Source: JAZPYZ01 sp045544455 (GTDB taxonomy: Bacteria > Bacillota > Clostridia > Oscillospirales > Acutalibacteraceae). Taken from it: a DNA stretch of 64,000 bases. Below the pieces are notes generated by a model. It made no database searches. It was not told the origin of the DNA and worked only from the letters and a program-made list of their open reading frames with translations. This document shows, piece after piece, positions 16,582 through 24,957 of this stretch. The stretch is from positions 98,460 to 162,459 of the forward strand of contig JAZPYZ010000022.1 in NCBI GenBank assembly GCA_045544455.1, in the 5' to 3' direction. The position numbers were made by a program, and so were the translations under genes. The first letter of the stretch is position 1, and each line of letters opens with the position of its first letter.

Positions 16582-16610
16582 TTGCAAAGCGGAAAATCGT
16601 GTGCTAAAAT
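16582..16610 (+). promoter_or_regulatory. ftsZ promoter
   Basis: TTGCAA, 17-bp spacer, TAAAAT, ~85 bp upstream of ftsZ. The surrounding 16520-16690 gap is AT-rich with several TTTTCGC-type runs. This indicates that ftsZ has its own transcription besides read-through from divIB. Confidence 0.65.
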
Positions 16611-16694
16611 GAAATAGAACATACTTATATGGGGTATTGCGCCCTGTATTTTTGCAAAGTTTACTAAGGAATTGAAATACGGGAGGAAACAAAC

Positions 16695-17738
16695 ATGGCA
16701 TTCCAACTTCAACGTGATGACGAGAACTTTGTCCAGATAAAAGTCGTGGGCATCGGTGGCGGCGGCGGAAACGCGGTCAACCGCATGGTGCGTGCCGGTG
16801 TTAAAGGGGTCGAATTCGTAGCGATCAACACCGATCATCCGGCTCTGGCGGTTTCGCAAGCCACTCAAAAAATTCAAATCGGTGACAAACTCACCCACGG
16901 CATGGGCGCTGGCGCGAACCCGGAAAAGGGTCAACGCGCTGCGGAAGAAAGCCGTGAAGAAATCATTGCGGCCCTGCAAAACACCGACATGGTGTTTATC
17001 ACCGCCGGTATGGGCGGCGGCACCGGTACCGGTGCGGCTCCGGTCGTAGCAGCGATCGCGCGTGAACTCGGCATTCTCACCGTCGGTATCGTGACCAAAC
17101 CGTTTGCGTTTGAAGGTCGCCGCCGTATGGAACAAGCCGAAAACGGTATCGCGAACCTGCGTGAACACGTGGATAGCCTGTTGGTCATCCCGAACGAACG
17201 CTTGAAAAACGTGACCGATCAACGCATCACCCTCGCCAACGCGTTCGAAGTGGCAGACGATGTGTTACGTCAAGGCGTACAAAGCATTTCCGAACTGGTC
17301 CAAGGTCTGGGCATCATCAACCTCGACTTTGCGGACGTAACCGCTATCATGAAAGACGCCGGCTACGCACACATGGGTGTCGGCCGCGCCAGCGGTAAAG
17401 GCAAAGCGGAAGAAGCGGCGCAAGCGGCTGTCAGCAGCCCGTTGCTCGAAACCTCGATCAACGGTGCGCGTGGCGTTATTGTCAGCGTGACCGCGTCGCC
17501 GGACGTCGACTTGGAAGACGTGTCGACCGCTTCGGATATGGTTACCAGTGCGGCGCATCCGGACGCCACCATCATTTGGGGTGTATCGTTCGACGATGCG
17601 ATGGACGACGAAATGCGCGTGACCGTTATTGCGGCCGGTTTTGATACCGTCGGTGCCTACGACGATAAAATGCCGGTTGGCGATGTCACCGATGACGAAT
17701 ATGCGTCGTTGATGGATATCTTTCGCAACAAAAAATAA
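16695..17738 (+). CDS. ftsZ: Cell division GTPase FtsZ
   Basis: Tubulin-like GTPase that forms the Z ring. The GTP signature GGGTGTG is at residues 107-113, the T7 synergy loop follows (NLDFADVTAIM) and the C-terminal domain is complete. At 347 residues it is short: after the folded core (ending near VIAAGFD) only about 25 residues remain, DKMPVGDVTDDEYASLMDIF then RNKK. The usual disordered linker is therefore nearly absent and the final DIFRNKK-like stretch would be the partner-binding tail. Ribosome site GGGAGGAAAC. Last gene of the dcw cluster, closed by a strong terminator. Confidence 0.97.
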   Translation: MAFQLQRDDENFVQIKVVGIGGGGGNAVNRMVRAGVKGVEFVAINTDHPALAVSQATQKIQIGDKLTHGMGAGANPEKGQRAAEESREEIIAALQNTDMVFITAGMGGGTGTGAAPVVAAIARELGILTVGIVTKPFAFEGRRRMEQAENGIANLREHVDSLLVIPNERLKNVTDQRITLANAFEVADDVLRQGVQSISELVQGLGIINLDFADVTAIMKDAGYAHMGVGRASGKGKAEEAAQAAVSSPLLETSINGARGVIVSVTASPDVDLEDVSTASDMVTSAAHPDATIIWGVSFDDAMDDEMRVTVIAAGFDTVGAYDDKMPVGDVTDDEYASLMDIFRNKK

Positions 17739-17749
17739 AAGTTAAACTC

Positions 17750-17787
17750 AAAACAGAGCACACCGTTTGGTGTGCTCTGTTTTTTTA
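17750..17787. terminator. Bidirectional terminator between ftsZ and uvrC
   Basis: Perfect 12-bp stem ACAGAGCACACC / GGTGTGCTCTGT with a GTTT loop, followed by seven T on the plus side and a short A run on the other side. It ends ftsZ and overlaps the end of the convergent uvrC. Confidence 0.92.
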
Positions 17788-19626
17788 TGCTTCGCGATTC
17801 AACTCGTTTACAATGCGTTCGGCAAGTGCGGGGGAAATGCCTTTCACTGCCGCTACCGCCTCGACGTTCGCACGGCGGATCGCCGCCACCGAACCGAAGG
17901 TTTTCAGCAAAGCCTTGGCGCGCGCTTCGCCCACGCCGTCGATCTCGCGTAACGCGGTCCCGATCCCGGCTTGTTTGCGCTTTTGCCGGTGATACGCGAT
18001 GGCATAGCGGTGCACCTCTTCCTGGATCGACGATACCAACGTAAACGCCGCGCGTTTCGCGTGGATCGCCAGTTCGCCGCCACCGGCCGCAATCGCACGG
18101 GTGCGGTGATGACTGTCTTTTACCAATCCAAACACCGGCACGCCGTACCGGTCCAGCAACGGTTTCACCGCCGCCACCTGTGCGTCGCCGCCGTCCATCA
18201 ATACCAGATCGGGCAACGCGGCAAACCCCTCGGTTTCCCCGTTGGCACGGCGTTGCTCGTATTCCGCCATCCGCCGCGACAACACTTCCCACATCGCCGC
18301 CGGATCGTCACCGCCGGCCGCCTGTTTGATCATAAACCGGCGATAATCCGCCTTGTGTGGTTTCCCGTTGCGAAACACCACCATCCCGGCCACCGGTTCG
18401 TTGCCGGCGGTGTGCGAAATGTCATAACTTTCGATCCGCACCGGCGGTTTGTCCAGTCCCAACAACCGTGCCAGTTCGTCCAACGCGGCCACGTCTTGTC
18501 CTTTCGCCCCGACTGCGCGCGCGATGGCTTCGGCCGCGTTATCGCGACACATCCTGGTCAGATCCGCCTGTTCGCCGCGTACTGGCACATGCACTTTCAC
18601 CCGTCGACCGGCCTTGTCGGACAACCACTGTTCCAACAGTTCGGCATCTTCGGTCTCACCGTCGAGCGTGATTTGCGGCGGCACCCGGTCGCGCAGACTG
18701 TAATACCGGCGCAACAGTTCGCCGCGCATTTCCTCGACCGTGCCGTCCGGCTCAAACAAAAACTCTTCCCGGTCGGTCATCCGTCCGTGTTCAAACCGAA
18801 ACACCTCGGCGCAGGCGTGGCCGTTACCTACCGCGATCGCGAACACATCTTGGTCCGCCACGCGTGTTTCCACCACTTTTTGCCGCCCTTGTAACCGGCG
18901 AATCGCCGCGATCCGATCGCGCAACGTCGCCGCCTTTTCAAAATCCAACTCTTCGGCTGCTTTTTCCATGCGTTCGGTCAGACTTTCCACCAACCGGTCG
19001 CCACCTTGTGTGAGATATTCCAGCGCCATCTCTACCTGTTTGGCGTATTCGTCCGGCTTAATCCGCCCGGTACACGGCGCGGAACATTGTCCGATCGCGT
19101 GGTTCAAACACGGCCGTCCGGCCGATACCCCGTATTGCAGTTTGCGCGCACAGGTTGACAATCCGCAGATTTTGCAGGCTTCATCCACCGCTTGTTTCAC
19201 CGCATACGAACTCATATACGGGCCGATATACCGTGCGCCGTCGTCGAATTTTTGTTTGCTCGCGGTAATCCGCGAAAAGGGCGGCGGCGACACTTTGATA
19301 TAGTGATACCCCTTATCGTCTTTCAGTAAGATGTTGTATTTCGGGTTGTATTGCTTGATCAACGAACATTCCAACACCAACGCTTCAAATTCGCTATCGG
19401 CTAAAATGTAGTCGAAATCGTCCACCCGACACACCATCTGCCGCACCTTTTCGGTGTGGGTGCGGTCGGTCCCGAAATATTGACTTACACGGCTTTTCAG
19501 TTGTTTGGCTTTTCCGACGTAGATCACCTTACCGGTCCGATCTTTCATCAGATACACGCCCGGCCGCAGCGGCAACGCCATCGCTTTTTGCCGCAACACG
19601 GGTAGTTTCGGGTTTTGTTCGGTCAT
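17785..19626 (-). CDS. uvrC: Excinuclease ABC subunit C
   Basis: Nuclease subunit of UvrABC nucleotide-excision repair, making the dual incisions around a lesion. Domain order over 613 residues: GIY-YIG nuclease (about 15-95, with GVYLMKDRTGKVIYVGKAK in it), a cysteine-containing segment (CKICGLSTCARKLQYG), a UVR domain (about 205-240), the RNase H-like endonuclease (about 370-540, ESYDISHTAG) and tandem HhH motifs at the C-terminus. Start ATG with AAAGGCAGGTG upstream. Single-gene unit, convergent with ftsZ. Confidence 0.96.
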   Translation of the reverse strand: MTEQNPKLPVLRQKAMALPLRPGVYLMKDRTGKVIYVGKAKQLKSRVSQYFGTDRTHTEKVRQMVCRVDDFDYILADSEFEALVLECSLIKQYNPKYNILLKDDKGYHYIKVSPPPFSRITASKQKFDDGARYIGPYMSSYAVKQAVDEACKICGLSTCARKLQYGVSAGRPCLNHAIGQCSAPCTGRIKPDEYAKQVEMALEYLTQGGDRLVESLTERMEKAAEELDFEKAATLRDRIAAIRRLQGRQKVVETRVADQDVFAIAVGNGHACAEVFRFEHGRMTDREEFLFEPDGTVEEMRGELLRRYYSLRDRVPPQITLDGETEDAELLEQWLSDKAGRRVKVHVPVRGEQADLTRMCRDNAAEAIARAVGAKGQDVAALDELARLLGLDKPPVRIESYDISHTAGNEPVAGMVVFRNGKPHKADYRRFMIKQAAGGDDPAAMWEVLSRRMAEYEQRRANGETEGFAALPDLVLMDGGDAQVAAVKPLLDRYGVPVFGLVKDSHHRTRAIAAGGGELAIHAKRAAFTLVSSIQEEVHRYAIAYHRQKRKQAGIGTALREIDGVGEARAKALLKTFGSVAAIRRANVEAVAAVKGISPALAERIVNELNREA

Positions 19627-19658
19627 CGCCGCTTCACCTGCCTTTCTCGTATAGTTTC

Positions 19659-19687
19659 AGTATATCCTAAACGCGATCGGTATGCAA
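19659..19687 (-). promoter_or_regulatory. uvrC promoter
   Basis: On the minus strand TTGCAT, 17-bp spacer, TATACT. No LexA-like box is apparent beside it. Confidence 0.7.
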
Positions 19688-19785
19688 GTGTGCGCGCCGA
19701 AAATCGCAACAGCGTAAATAAAGCACTGTACAAACGCGGCGGTTGGTGATACAATAAAAACGCTTTCAGAAACGGAGGGATTATC

Positions 19786-20691
19786 TTGAAAACTACCACC
19801 AAAACTGTTTTCAGCGCGTTACTGGTTATGTTGTTATGGGGCGCGCTGTTCCCACTATCCAAAATGGGCTTTTCGGCCTACGATATCGTCACCACCGGTG
19901 ACATTCTATTGTTTGCCGGCGTGCGGTTTACGGTGTGCGGCGTGCTCATCACCGCCCTGGCCGCCCACCGCGAAACACCGTCGATGGCGGCGGTCAAACA
20001 ATCCATCTGGCCGATCTTGTGGTCGGGCGTATTTGCGGTGGTGTTGCATTACGGGTTCACCTACGTGGGACTCACCATGACCGACGCGTCCAAAACCGCC
20101 ATCATGAAACAGATCGGCGTGTTGTTATACGTGTGCTTCTCATCCTTGTTCTTCAAAGACGATGCCATCACGGTGCGCAAACTCATCGGCGTGGCGCTTG
20201 GTTTTGTCGGCATCGTGGCGATCAACGTGGATCCGTCGGCCGGCTTGCAGTTCCACATCGGGGACCTGTTGATCATCGGCGCGTCGTTTTGCACCGTGTT
20301 TTCCAACGTCATCAGCAAAAAAGTGTTCGACCGTGTCCCGCCGCTTACCGTCACCGGCGTTTCGCAACTGTTCGGCGGGATCGCGTTGTTGGCGGTCGGG
20401 ATCGCGATGGGCGGCCATATGCGAATGACCGTGGCATCGAGTTGGTTGTTCGCGGTGATCTGCCTTGCCTCGATCATCAGTTACGGCGTGTGGTTCCAAA
20501 CCGTCCAAACCGGCGAACTGTCTAAACTGTTTATCATCAAATTTGCCGAACCCATTTTCGCGGCAATTTTCGGCGCGGTGTTGTTGGGCGAAAACATCTT
20601 CCGTTGGCAGTATGCGGTCGCGTTTTTACTCATCGCCGGTGGAATCGTGGTGTCCAACCAATCGGCCGCCAAACAACCGCACACCAAATAA
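19786..20691 (+). CDS. EamA/DMT-family transporter
   Basis: Integral membrane protein of 301 residues with about ten hydrophobic helices in two EamA repeats; the second repeat begins near residue 155. This is the drug/metabolite transporter superfamily, whose substrates range from amino acids to riboflavin; nothing here fixes the substrate. The start is TTG with an ACGGAGGGA ribosome site. A weak TACAAT -10 lies at 19750-19755. Stand-alone gene between uvrC and the convergent transketolase genes. Confidence 0.85.
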   Translation: MKTTTKTVFSALLVMLLWGALFPLSKMGFSAYDIVTTGDILLFAGVRFTVCGVLITALAAHRETPSMAAVKQSIWPILWSGVFAVVLHYGFTYVGLTMTDASKTAIMKQIGVLLYVCFSSLFFKDDAITVRKLIGVALGFVGIVAINVDPSAGLQFHIGDLLIIGASFCTVFSNVISKKVFDRVPPLTVTGVSQLFGGIALLAVGIAMGGHMRMTVASSWLFAVICLASIISYGVWFQTVQTGELSKLFIIKFAEPIFAAIFGAVLLGENIFRWQYAVAFLLIAGGIVVSNQSAAKQPHTK

Positions 20692-20710
20692 ACGGTTCGT
20701 TGCAACTAAA

Positions 20711-20742
20711 AAAACGAGCAGGCAAATGCCTGCTCGTTTTTG
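20711..20742. terminator. Bidirectional terminator, EamA / transketolase
   Basis: AAAACGAGCAGGCA / TGCCTGCTCGTTTT stem with a two-base loop; A run on one side and T run on the other, so it can stop both converging transcripts. Confidence 0.92.
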
Positions 20743-20750
20743 TTATGTTA

Positions 20751-21701
20751 TTAGCCTTTGAGGGCAACCGCTTCTTTGGCTTTGGCGACGATGTTTTCGG
20801 CGCACAAACCATACACTTTCAGCAGTTCCAGCGCCGGGCCGGATTGGCCGAAGGTGTCGTTCACGCCGACGCGGATCACCGGTACCGGTACGGTTTCGCA
20901 AACCACTTCCGCCACCGCACTGCCGAGACCGCCGATGATGTTGTGTTCTTCCGCCGTGACGATCACGCCGGTATCGCGCGCCGCCCGAACGATCGCGTCC
21001 CGATCGATCGGTTTAATGGTCGCCATGTTCAACACACGGGCGTTGATGCCTTCGCCGGCCAAGGTTTCGGCCGCGATCAACGCTTCGTTTACCATCAAAC
21101 CAGTCGCGATAATGGTCACGTCGTTGCCTTCGCGCAAGGTGGCGGCTTTGCCGATCTCGAACCGATAGGTCGCCGGATCAAACACCGTCGGCACCGCCAA
21201 TCGACCGAACCGCAAATACATCGGGCCTTCGGTCGCGGCGGCGGCTTTCACCGCTTGAACCGCTTCGGTATCGTCTGCCGGGTTGATGATGGTCATGCCC
21301 GGAATCGAGCGCATCAGCGCGATATCTTCACAGCATTGGTGGGTTGCCCCGTCTTCACCGACCGAGATGCCGGCATGGGTAGCGCCGATCTTCACGTTAA
21401 GGCGCGGATACCCGATCGAGTTACGCACCTGTTCAAACGCACGGCCGGCCGCAAACATCGCAAACGAGGACGCAAACACGATTTTCCCGGTGGTTGCCAA
21501 ACCGGCCGCCACGCTCATCATGTTGCCTTCCGCAATACCGGCATCGAAGAAACGATCCGGATACGCTTTTTTAAAGTTGCCGGTCTTGGTCGCCGCCGCG
21601 AGGTCGGCATCCAACACCACCAGATTATCATACACCGCACCGAGTTCCACCAGCGCCGCGCCGTAGGAATCACGGGTTGCTTTTTTGATCACGTCTGCCA
21701 T
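20751..21701 (-). CDS. Transketolase, C-terminal subunit
   Basis: Second half of a split transketolase: the pyrimidine-binding (Transket_pyr) domain and the C-terminal transketolase domain, 316 residues. Landmarks are SYGAALVELG at the start, GDEDGATHQ-type substrate loop (here VGEDGATHQCCEDIALMRS) and VRVGVNDTFGQSG near the end. With the N-terminal subunit it transfers two-carbon units in the non-oxidative pentose phosphate pathway. The start was set at MADVIKKATRDS because GAGGGGG lies 9 nt upstream; a longer frame exists but lacks support. It begins 2 nt after the upstream subunit ends, so the two are translationally coupled. Confidence 0.93.
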   Translation of the reverse strand: MADVIKKATRDSYGAALVELGAVYDNLVVLDADLAAATKTGNFKKAYPDRFFDAGIAEGNMMSVAAGLATTGKIVFASSFAMFAAGRAFEQVRNSIGYPRLNVKIGATHAGISVGEDGATHQCCEDIALMRSIPGMTIINPADDTEAVQAVKAAAATEGPMYLRFGRLAVPTVFDPATYRFEIGKAATLREGNDVTIIATGLMVNEALIAAETLAGEGINARVLNMATIKPIDRDAIVRAARDTGVIVTAEEHNIIGGLGSAVAEVVCETVPVPVIRVGVNDTFGQSGPALELLKVYGLCAENIVAKAKEAVALKG

Positions 21702-21703
21702 GA

Positions 21704-22549
21704 TTATACCCCCTCTATCGCGGCGAGCGCGGTTTTCAGTTCGGCCAAAGCCTGTTCCGCTTGTTCGGCATTCGGGGCCGAACCGTGCCAACCGACCTGG
21801 TTTTCCATAAACGAAACGCCTTTCCCTTTCACGGTGGTCATGATCACCGCCGTGGGCTTGCCTTTCACGGTTTTCGCCTTGGTCACCGCCGCGTCCAGTT
21901 CGTCAAAATCGTGTCCGTTGACACAAATGACTTCAAACCCAAACGCCGCAAATTTTTCCGGGATCGGGTAGGGGGAGTTGACCTCTTCCACCGTGCCGTC
22001 GATCTGCAGATTATTGTTATCCACAAACACGCACAGGTTATCGAGTTTCTTGTGAGCCGCGAACATCGCCGCTTCCCACACTTGTCCTTCTTGGATTTCG
22101 CCGTCGCCCAACACGGTATAGACGCGCGCATCCGACTTATCGAGTTTCAGGCCAAGCGCCATGCCGACCGCCGCCGACACCCCTTGACCGAGCGAACCCG
22201 ACGACATATCCACGCCGGGAATATGTTTCATATCCGGATGCCCTTGCAGCATCTCGCCGGTTTTGCGCAGTTTCGCAATTTCCGATTGCGGGAAAAACCC
22301 TTTCAGCGCGAGCGCGCCGTAAAGCGCCGGTGCCGCATGTCCTTTCGACAACACAAACCGGTCGCGTTCCGGCATTTTGGGATTGCTCGGATCCACCTTC
22401 ATTTGATAAAAATACAGATACGCCAACAAATCCGCGATCGATAACGATCCGCCGGGATGTCCGCTTTTGGCATTAAGCGTCCCCTCGATAATCGCCATAC
22501 GGATCTTCGCGGCAGCGGCGCTCAACTGGTTTTTGATACCGACTTCCAT
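21704..22549 (-). CDS. Transketolase, N-terminal subunit
   Basis: Thiamine-diphosphate-binding half of the split transketolase, 281 residues. Signatures: KSGHPGGSLSIADLLAYLY at the substrate channel, GHAAPALYGAL, SSGSLGQGVSAAVGMALG and the ThDP motif GDGEIQEGQVWEAAMFAA ending in NNLQIDG. The start at MEVGIKN is chosen for the AAAGGTGGG ribosome site. Split transketolases of this kind are common in Clostridia and Archaea. First gene of the two-gene operon behind a sigmaA promoter. Confidence 0.93.
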   Translation of the reverse strand: MEVGIKNQLSAAAAKIRMAIIEGTLNAKSGHPGGSLSIADLLAYLYFYQMKVDPSNPKMPERDRFVLSKGHAAPALYGALALKGFFPQSEIAKLRKTGEMLQGHPDMKHIPGVDMSSGSLGQGVSAAVGMALGLKLDKSDARVYTVLGDGEIQEGQVWEAAMFAAHKKLDNLCVFVDNNNLQIDGTVEEVNSPYPIPEKFAAFGFEVICVNGHDFDELDAAVTKAKTVKGKPTAVIMTTVKGKGVSFMENQVGWHGSAPNAEQAEQALAELKTALAAIEGV

Positions 22550-22582
22550 CGTAACCCACCTTTCGGAGATTTCATCCCTTTC

Positions 22583-22611
22583 AGTATACCGCAAATCGAC
22601 CGGTTTGTCTA
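22583..22611 (-). promoter_or_regulatory. Transketolase operon promoter
   Basis: On the minus strand TAGACA, 17-bp spacer, TATACT, ~35 bp upstream of the start codon. Confidence 0.7.
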
Positions 22612-22633
22612 CTCGAAAGTCCAATTTTCCACA

Positions 22634-22666
22634 CAAAAAATCGGCCGAACAGCGAGTTCGACCGAT
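22634..22666 (-). terminator. spoIIID terminator
   Basis: Minus-strand stem TCGGTCGAAC / GTTCGGCCGA with a five-base loop, followed by TTTTTT. One mismatch in the stem. Separates spoIIID from the transketolase promoter. Confidence 0.75.
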
Positions 22667-22729
22667 CCTTTTTGTATCGGCACCGTCTTCTCGACCGAGA
22701 AGGGTTGATCATCGCGCGCCGATCGCGGT

Positions 22730-22978
22730 TTATTCCCCTTTATATTTCTTGCGCGTCGCCATACCGCCGCGAATATGGCGCTCTTGTTTGTTTTTGTCCA
22801 ACACCGCCTTGACCTGTCGGGACAACTGCGGATGATGCCGCGCCAACCGTTCGGTCACGTCTTTATGTACGGTCGATTTCGACACGTGAAAGGTTTTGGC
22901 GGCGCTACGCACGGTCGCACCCGTTTCGATGATATATTCGCCCAACACCACGGCTCGGTCATCCGAAAAATCTCTCAT
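22730..22978 (-). CDS. spoIIID: Stage III sporulation transcriptional regulator SpoIIID
   Basis: Small DNA-binding protein of 82 residues controlling mother-cell genes of the sigmaE and sigmaK regulons. The helix-turn-helix lies at about residues 20-45 (TGATVRSAAKTFHVSKSTVH) and a basic C-terminal helix follows (HIRGGMATRKKYKGE), as in the Bacillus protein. The AAGGAG ribosome site is 8 nt before ATG. Upstream sits a CATACAAT element typical of sigmaE -10 regions. Presence of an intact spoIIID is the strongest sporulation marker in this window. Confidence 0.95.
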   Translation of the reverse strand: MRDFSDDRAVVLGEYIIETGATVRSAAKTFHVSKSTVHKDVTERLARHHPQLSRQVKAVLDKNKQERHIRGGMATRKKYKGE

Positions 22979-23006
22979 ACCATCAACTCCTTACAGGACT
23001 TAGTTT

Positions 23007-23036
23007 ATTGTATGAACCAAGATGCCAAAAAAGAAC
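23007..23036 (-). promoter_or_regulatory. sigmaE-like promoter of spoIIID
   Basis: Minus-strand CATACAAT at 23007-23014 matches the sigmaE -10 consensus exactly. The -35 region about 14 bp upstream is T-rich and only a partial match to KMATATT. In B. subtilis spoIIID is a sigmaE gene, so the match is as expected. Confidence 0.6.
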
Positions 23037-23072
23037 TCTTTCAAAATAACGGCAAATTCGCCCGGCGGTTTA

Positions 23073-23101
23073 TTGAAAAACCGAACAGGTTGTGGTATCA
23101 T
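23073..23101 (+). promoter_or_regulatory. Promoter of the transglutaminase-like gene
   Basis: TTGAAA, 17-bp spacer, TATCAT, ~20 bp upstream of the start codon, divergent from spoIIID. Confidence 0.65.
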
Positions 23102-23122
23102 ATGTGTCAAGGGGGTTTTTGC

Positions 23123-24796
23123 ATGAAAAAGTTATTGTCTGCCATAATCGTGCTGATCCTGGTGTTCACCATGATGGCCGTAAACGTTTCGGCCGCCACG
23201 CCGAATCTTCCGACCAAGGAATATCAAGGGGAAACCTATTACTGCGTTACCACCAAAGCGCAGTACACCGCTTTGGTCAATTTTGCGATCGAGAATCTGT
23301 TAGAAGAAGTTCTCATATACCAAGATCCTAACGCGGTTGAGTATGACAGTTCGTGGTCTAACGACGTGCGGAATTTTTGCGATTATAAAAGTTACCGCGA
23401 ACTGAAGTTTCTCGATTATAACACCAACGTCGTATCGGGCTATTGCGATCAAAAGCCGATATACGATGAACTGAACTGCTTTATCGGGGAAACGCCGGAA
23501 GCCTACGGAAAACTGGAAATCGAATACAACGATAGCCGGGACGAAATCCAAAAAGCAGAAGCCATTATAAACGGCGTGCTGGCGCAGGTTTCGGGCAAAT
23601 CCGAAGTGGAAAAAATCGAACATATCGTCAACTATATTTGTTCGGTCAACCAGGCCGGCTCGATCCAGATGCCGGGCGGCGGCTACGATTTGATTAACGG
23701 GGTTTACGACGTGTTGACCGGCCACCACACCAACGTGGTGTGCACCTCTTACGCCGTAACGGCACAAAAGTTTTTCGAAATGGCCGGCATAGAATCCGTT
23801 ATGATACACAACAGCAACCACATCTGGAACATGGTGTGTCTGGATGGGGTGTGGTACGGGATCGACGTGACTTTCGGTGACGAAGGCAGCACCATGTCGC
23901 AGAAATTCCTGTTGATGGGCTATGACGATCTGAAACGGTTCGACGATACTCAAACGCCGATCGCCACCTTTAAAGCCCGGCACACGTTAGCCGATAAGAG
24001 TTATTACAACACGTCCACCACCACGGCCGCGTCGTCTGTGGCGAAAACAACCAAACCGACCGCCACGACCACCAAGCGCGCCCCAAGCACCACGGCCGGC
24101 AAAACGAACGACGAGACAACCGCTACCTCCGCATCCGAAACCGTGACGGAAAACAGCAAGACGACCACGACCTCGGCCAATAAAGTGACCGTTGATTTAA
24201 CCGAAAACGTTGTCATATCGTCCGATATTTTTAAAACCGCCAAAGAAAAGGGCGAAGACGTTTCGCTCGTTGGCGATGGATATCGCTGGACGTTTTCTTC
24301 GGACAGTATTAAAGAGTCCGCATTAGCCGAAAGCTTTAACGCCGAGGTGTACGTCGGACAGGAGGTCGGGAAAGAGGCGATTACGGCGATTGCAAACGCC
24401 GCCGACATCGATGCCGACAACGTGTATCCCTTTAGTTTTTCTCATCACGGAGAATTGCCGGGTGTCGCGGATATTACCATCGAAGTAGCGCCGGCCTTTA
24501 AAGGCAAAACGGTGTATATCTATTATCTCAACGATGAAAACCAACCGGTTCAGTCCGGAAAAGGGATCGTGGCCGAAGACGGCACCTTAACCTTTACAAC
24601 CGACCACTGTTCGGTATGGTTCTTAAGCGAAGAACAACTCGAAACGCCCAGCGTCCTGCCGACGGTACTCATCGTCGTGGGCGCGGTGATGTTGTTGGCG
24701 GCGGCCGGCGTGGTTACGTTTTTACTCTTAAAACGCAAACAACGCGCCCCGACAGACGATCCCGCGGATTCCGAACCCATTACCCCCGCAGAATAA
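23123..24796 (+). CDS. Secreted, membrane-anchored transglutaminase-like protein
   Basis: Predicted surface protein of 557 residues. An N-terminal signal peptide (KKLLSAIIVLILVFTMMAV, ending at NVSAA) precedes a transglutaminase-like (papain-fold) domain with the expected triad order: Cys207 in VVCTSYA, His233 in SNHIWNMV and Asp248 in YGIDVTFGD. A Thr-rich linker (about 295-352) leads to a beta-rich domain (about 355-505) and a C-terminal membrane helix followed by KRKQRAP. The start is set by the GGGGG site before ATG and by the signal peptide; a longer frame to the left overlaps spoIIID and is rejected. Substrate unknown: such domains act as wall-associated proteases or cross-linkers. Confidence 0.85.
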   Translation: MKKLLSAIIVLILVFTMMAVNVSAATPNLPTKEYQGETYYCVTTKAQYTALVNFAIENLLEEVLIYQDPNAVEYDSSWSNDVRNFCDYKSYRELKFLDYNTNVVSGYCDQKPIYDELNCFIGETPEAYGKLEIEYNDSRDEIQKAEAIINGVLAQVSGKSEVEKIEHIVNYICSVNQAGSIQMPGGGYDLINGVYDVLTGHHTNVVCTSYAVTAQKFFEMAGIESVMIHNSNHIWNMVCLDGVWYGIDVTFGDEGSTMSQKFLLMGYDDLKRFDDTQTPIATFKARHTLADKSYYNTSTTTAASSVAKTTKPTATTTKRAPSTTAGKTNDETTATSASETVTENSKTTTTSANKVTVDLTENVVISSDIFKTAKEKGEDVSLVGDGYRWTFSSDSIKESALAESFNAEVYVGQEVGKEAITAIANAADIDADNVYPFSFSHHGELPGVADITIEVAPAFKGKTVYIYYLNDENQPVQSGKGIVAEDGTLTFTTDHCSVWFLSEEQLETPSVLPTVLIVVGAVMLLAAAGVVTFLLLKRKQRAPTDDPADSEPITPAE

Positions 24797-24816
24797 AAAC
24801 CAAGACGGTATAGAGC

Positions 24817-24856
24817 AAACAGGCCCAGGCAACATGTTGCCTGGGCCTGTTTTTGA
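24817..24856 (+). terminator. Terminator after the transglutaminase-like gene
   Basis: ACAGGCCCAGGCAAC / GTTGCCTGGGCCTGT, a nearly perfect long stem, followed by TTTTT. Confidence 0.93.
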
Positions 24857-24894
24857 CGGCCGCGCCGCACGAGAGAAGAATCTGACTTTTTCCG

Positions 24895-24923
24895 TTGCGC
24901 TTGTGCACAAGGTTTGTTATAAT
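24895..24923 (+). promoter_or_regulatory. sbcDC promoter
   Basis: TTGCGC, 17-bp spacer, TATAAT; 34 bp before the sbcD start codon. Confidence 0.7.
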
Positions 24924-24957
24924 AAAGGTAATTATGATACGGTGAAGGAGGGATACC

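Noticed and set aside
20604..21971. Long plus-strand frame (455 codons) opposite the transketolase C-terminal subunit
   Set aside because: Antisense shadow of a gene with clear family motifs; His/Arg-rich composition without any recognisable domain.
22775..23122. N-terminal extension of the transglutaminase-like protein
   Set aside because: Would overlap spoIIID antisense and bury a clear signal peptide; ATG at 23123 has a ribosome site.
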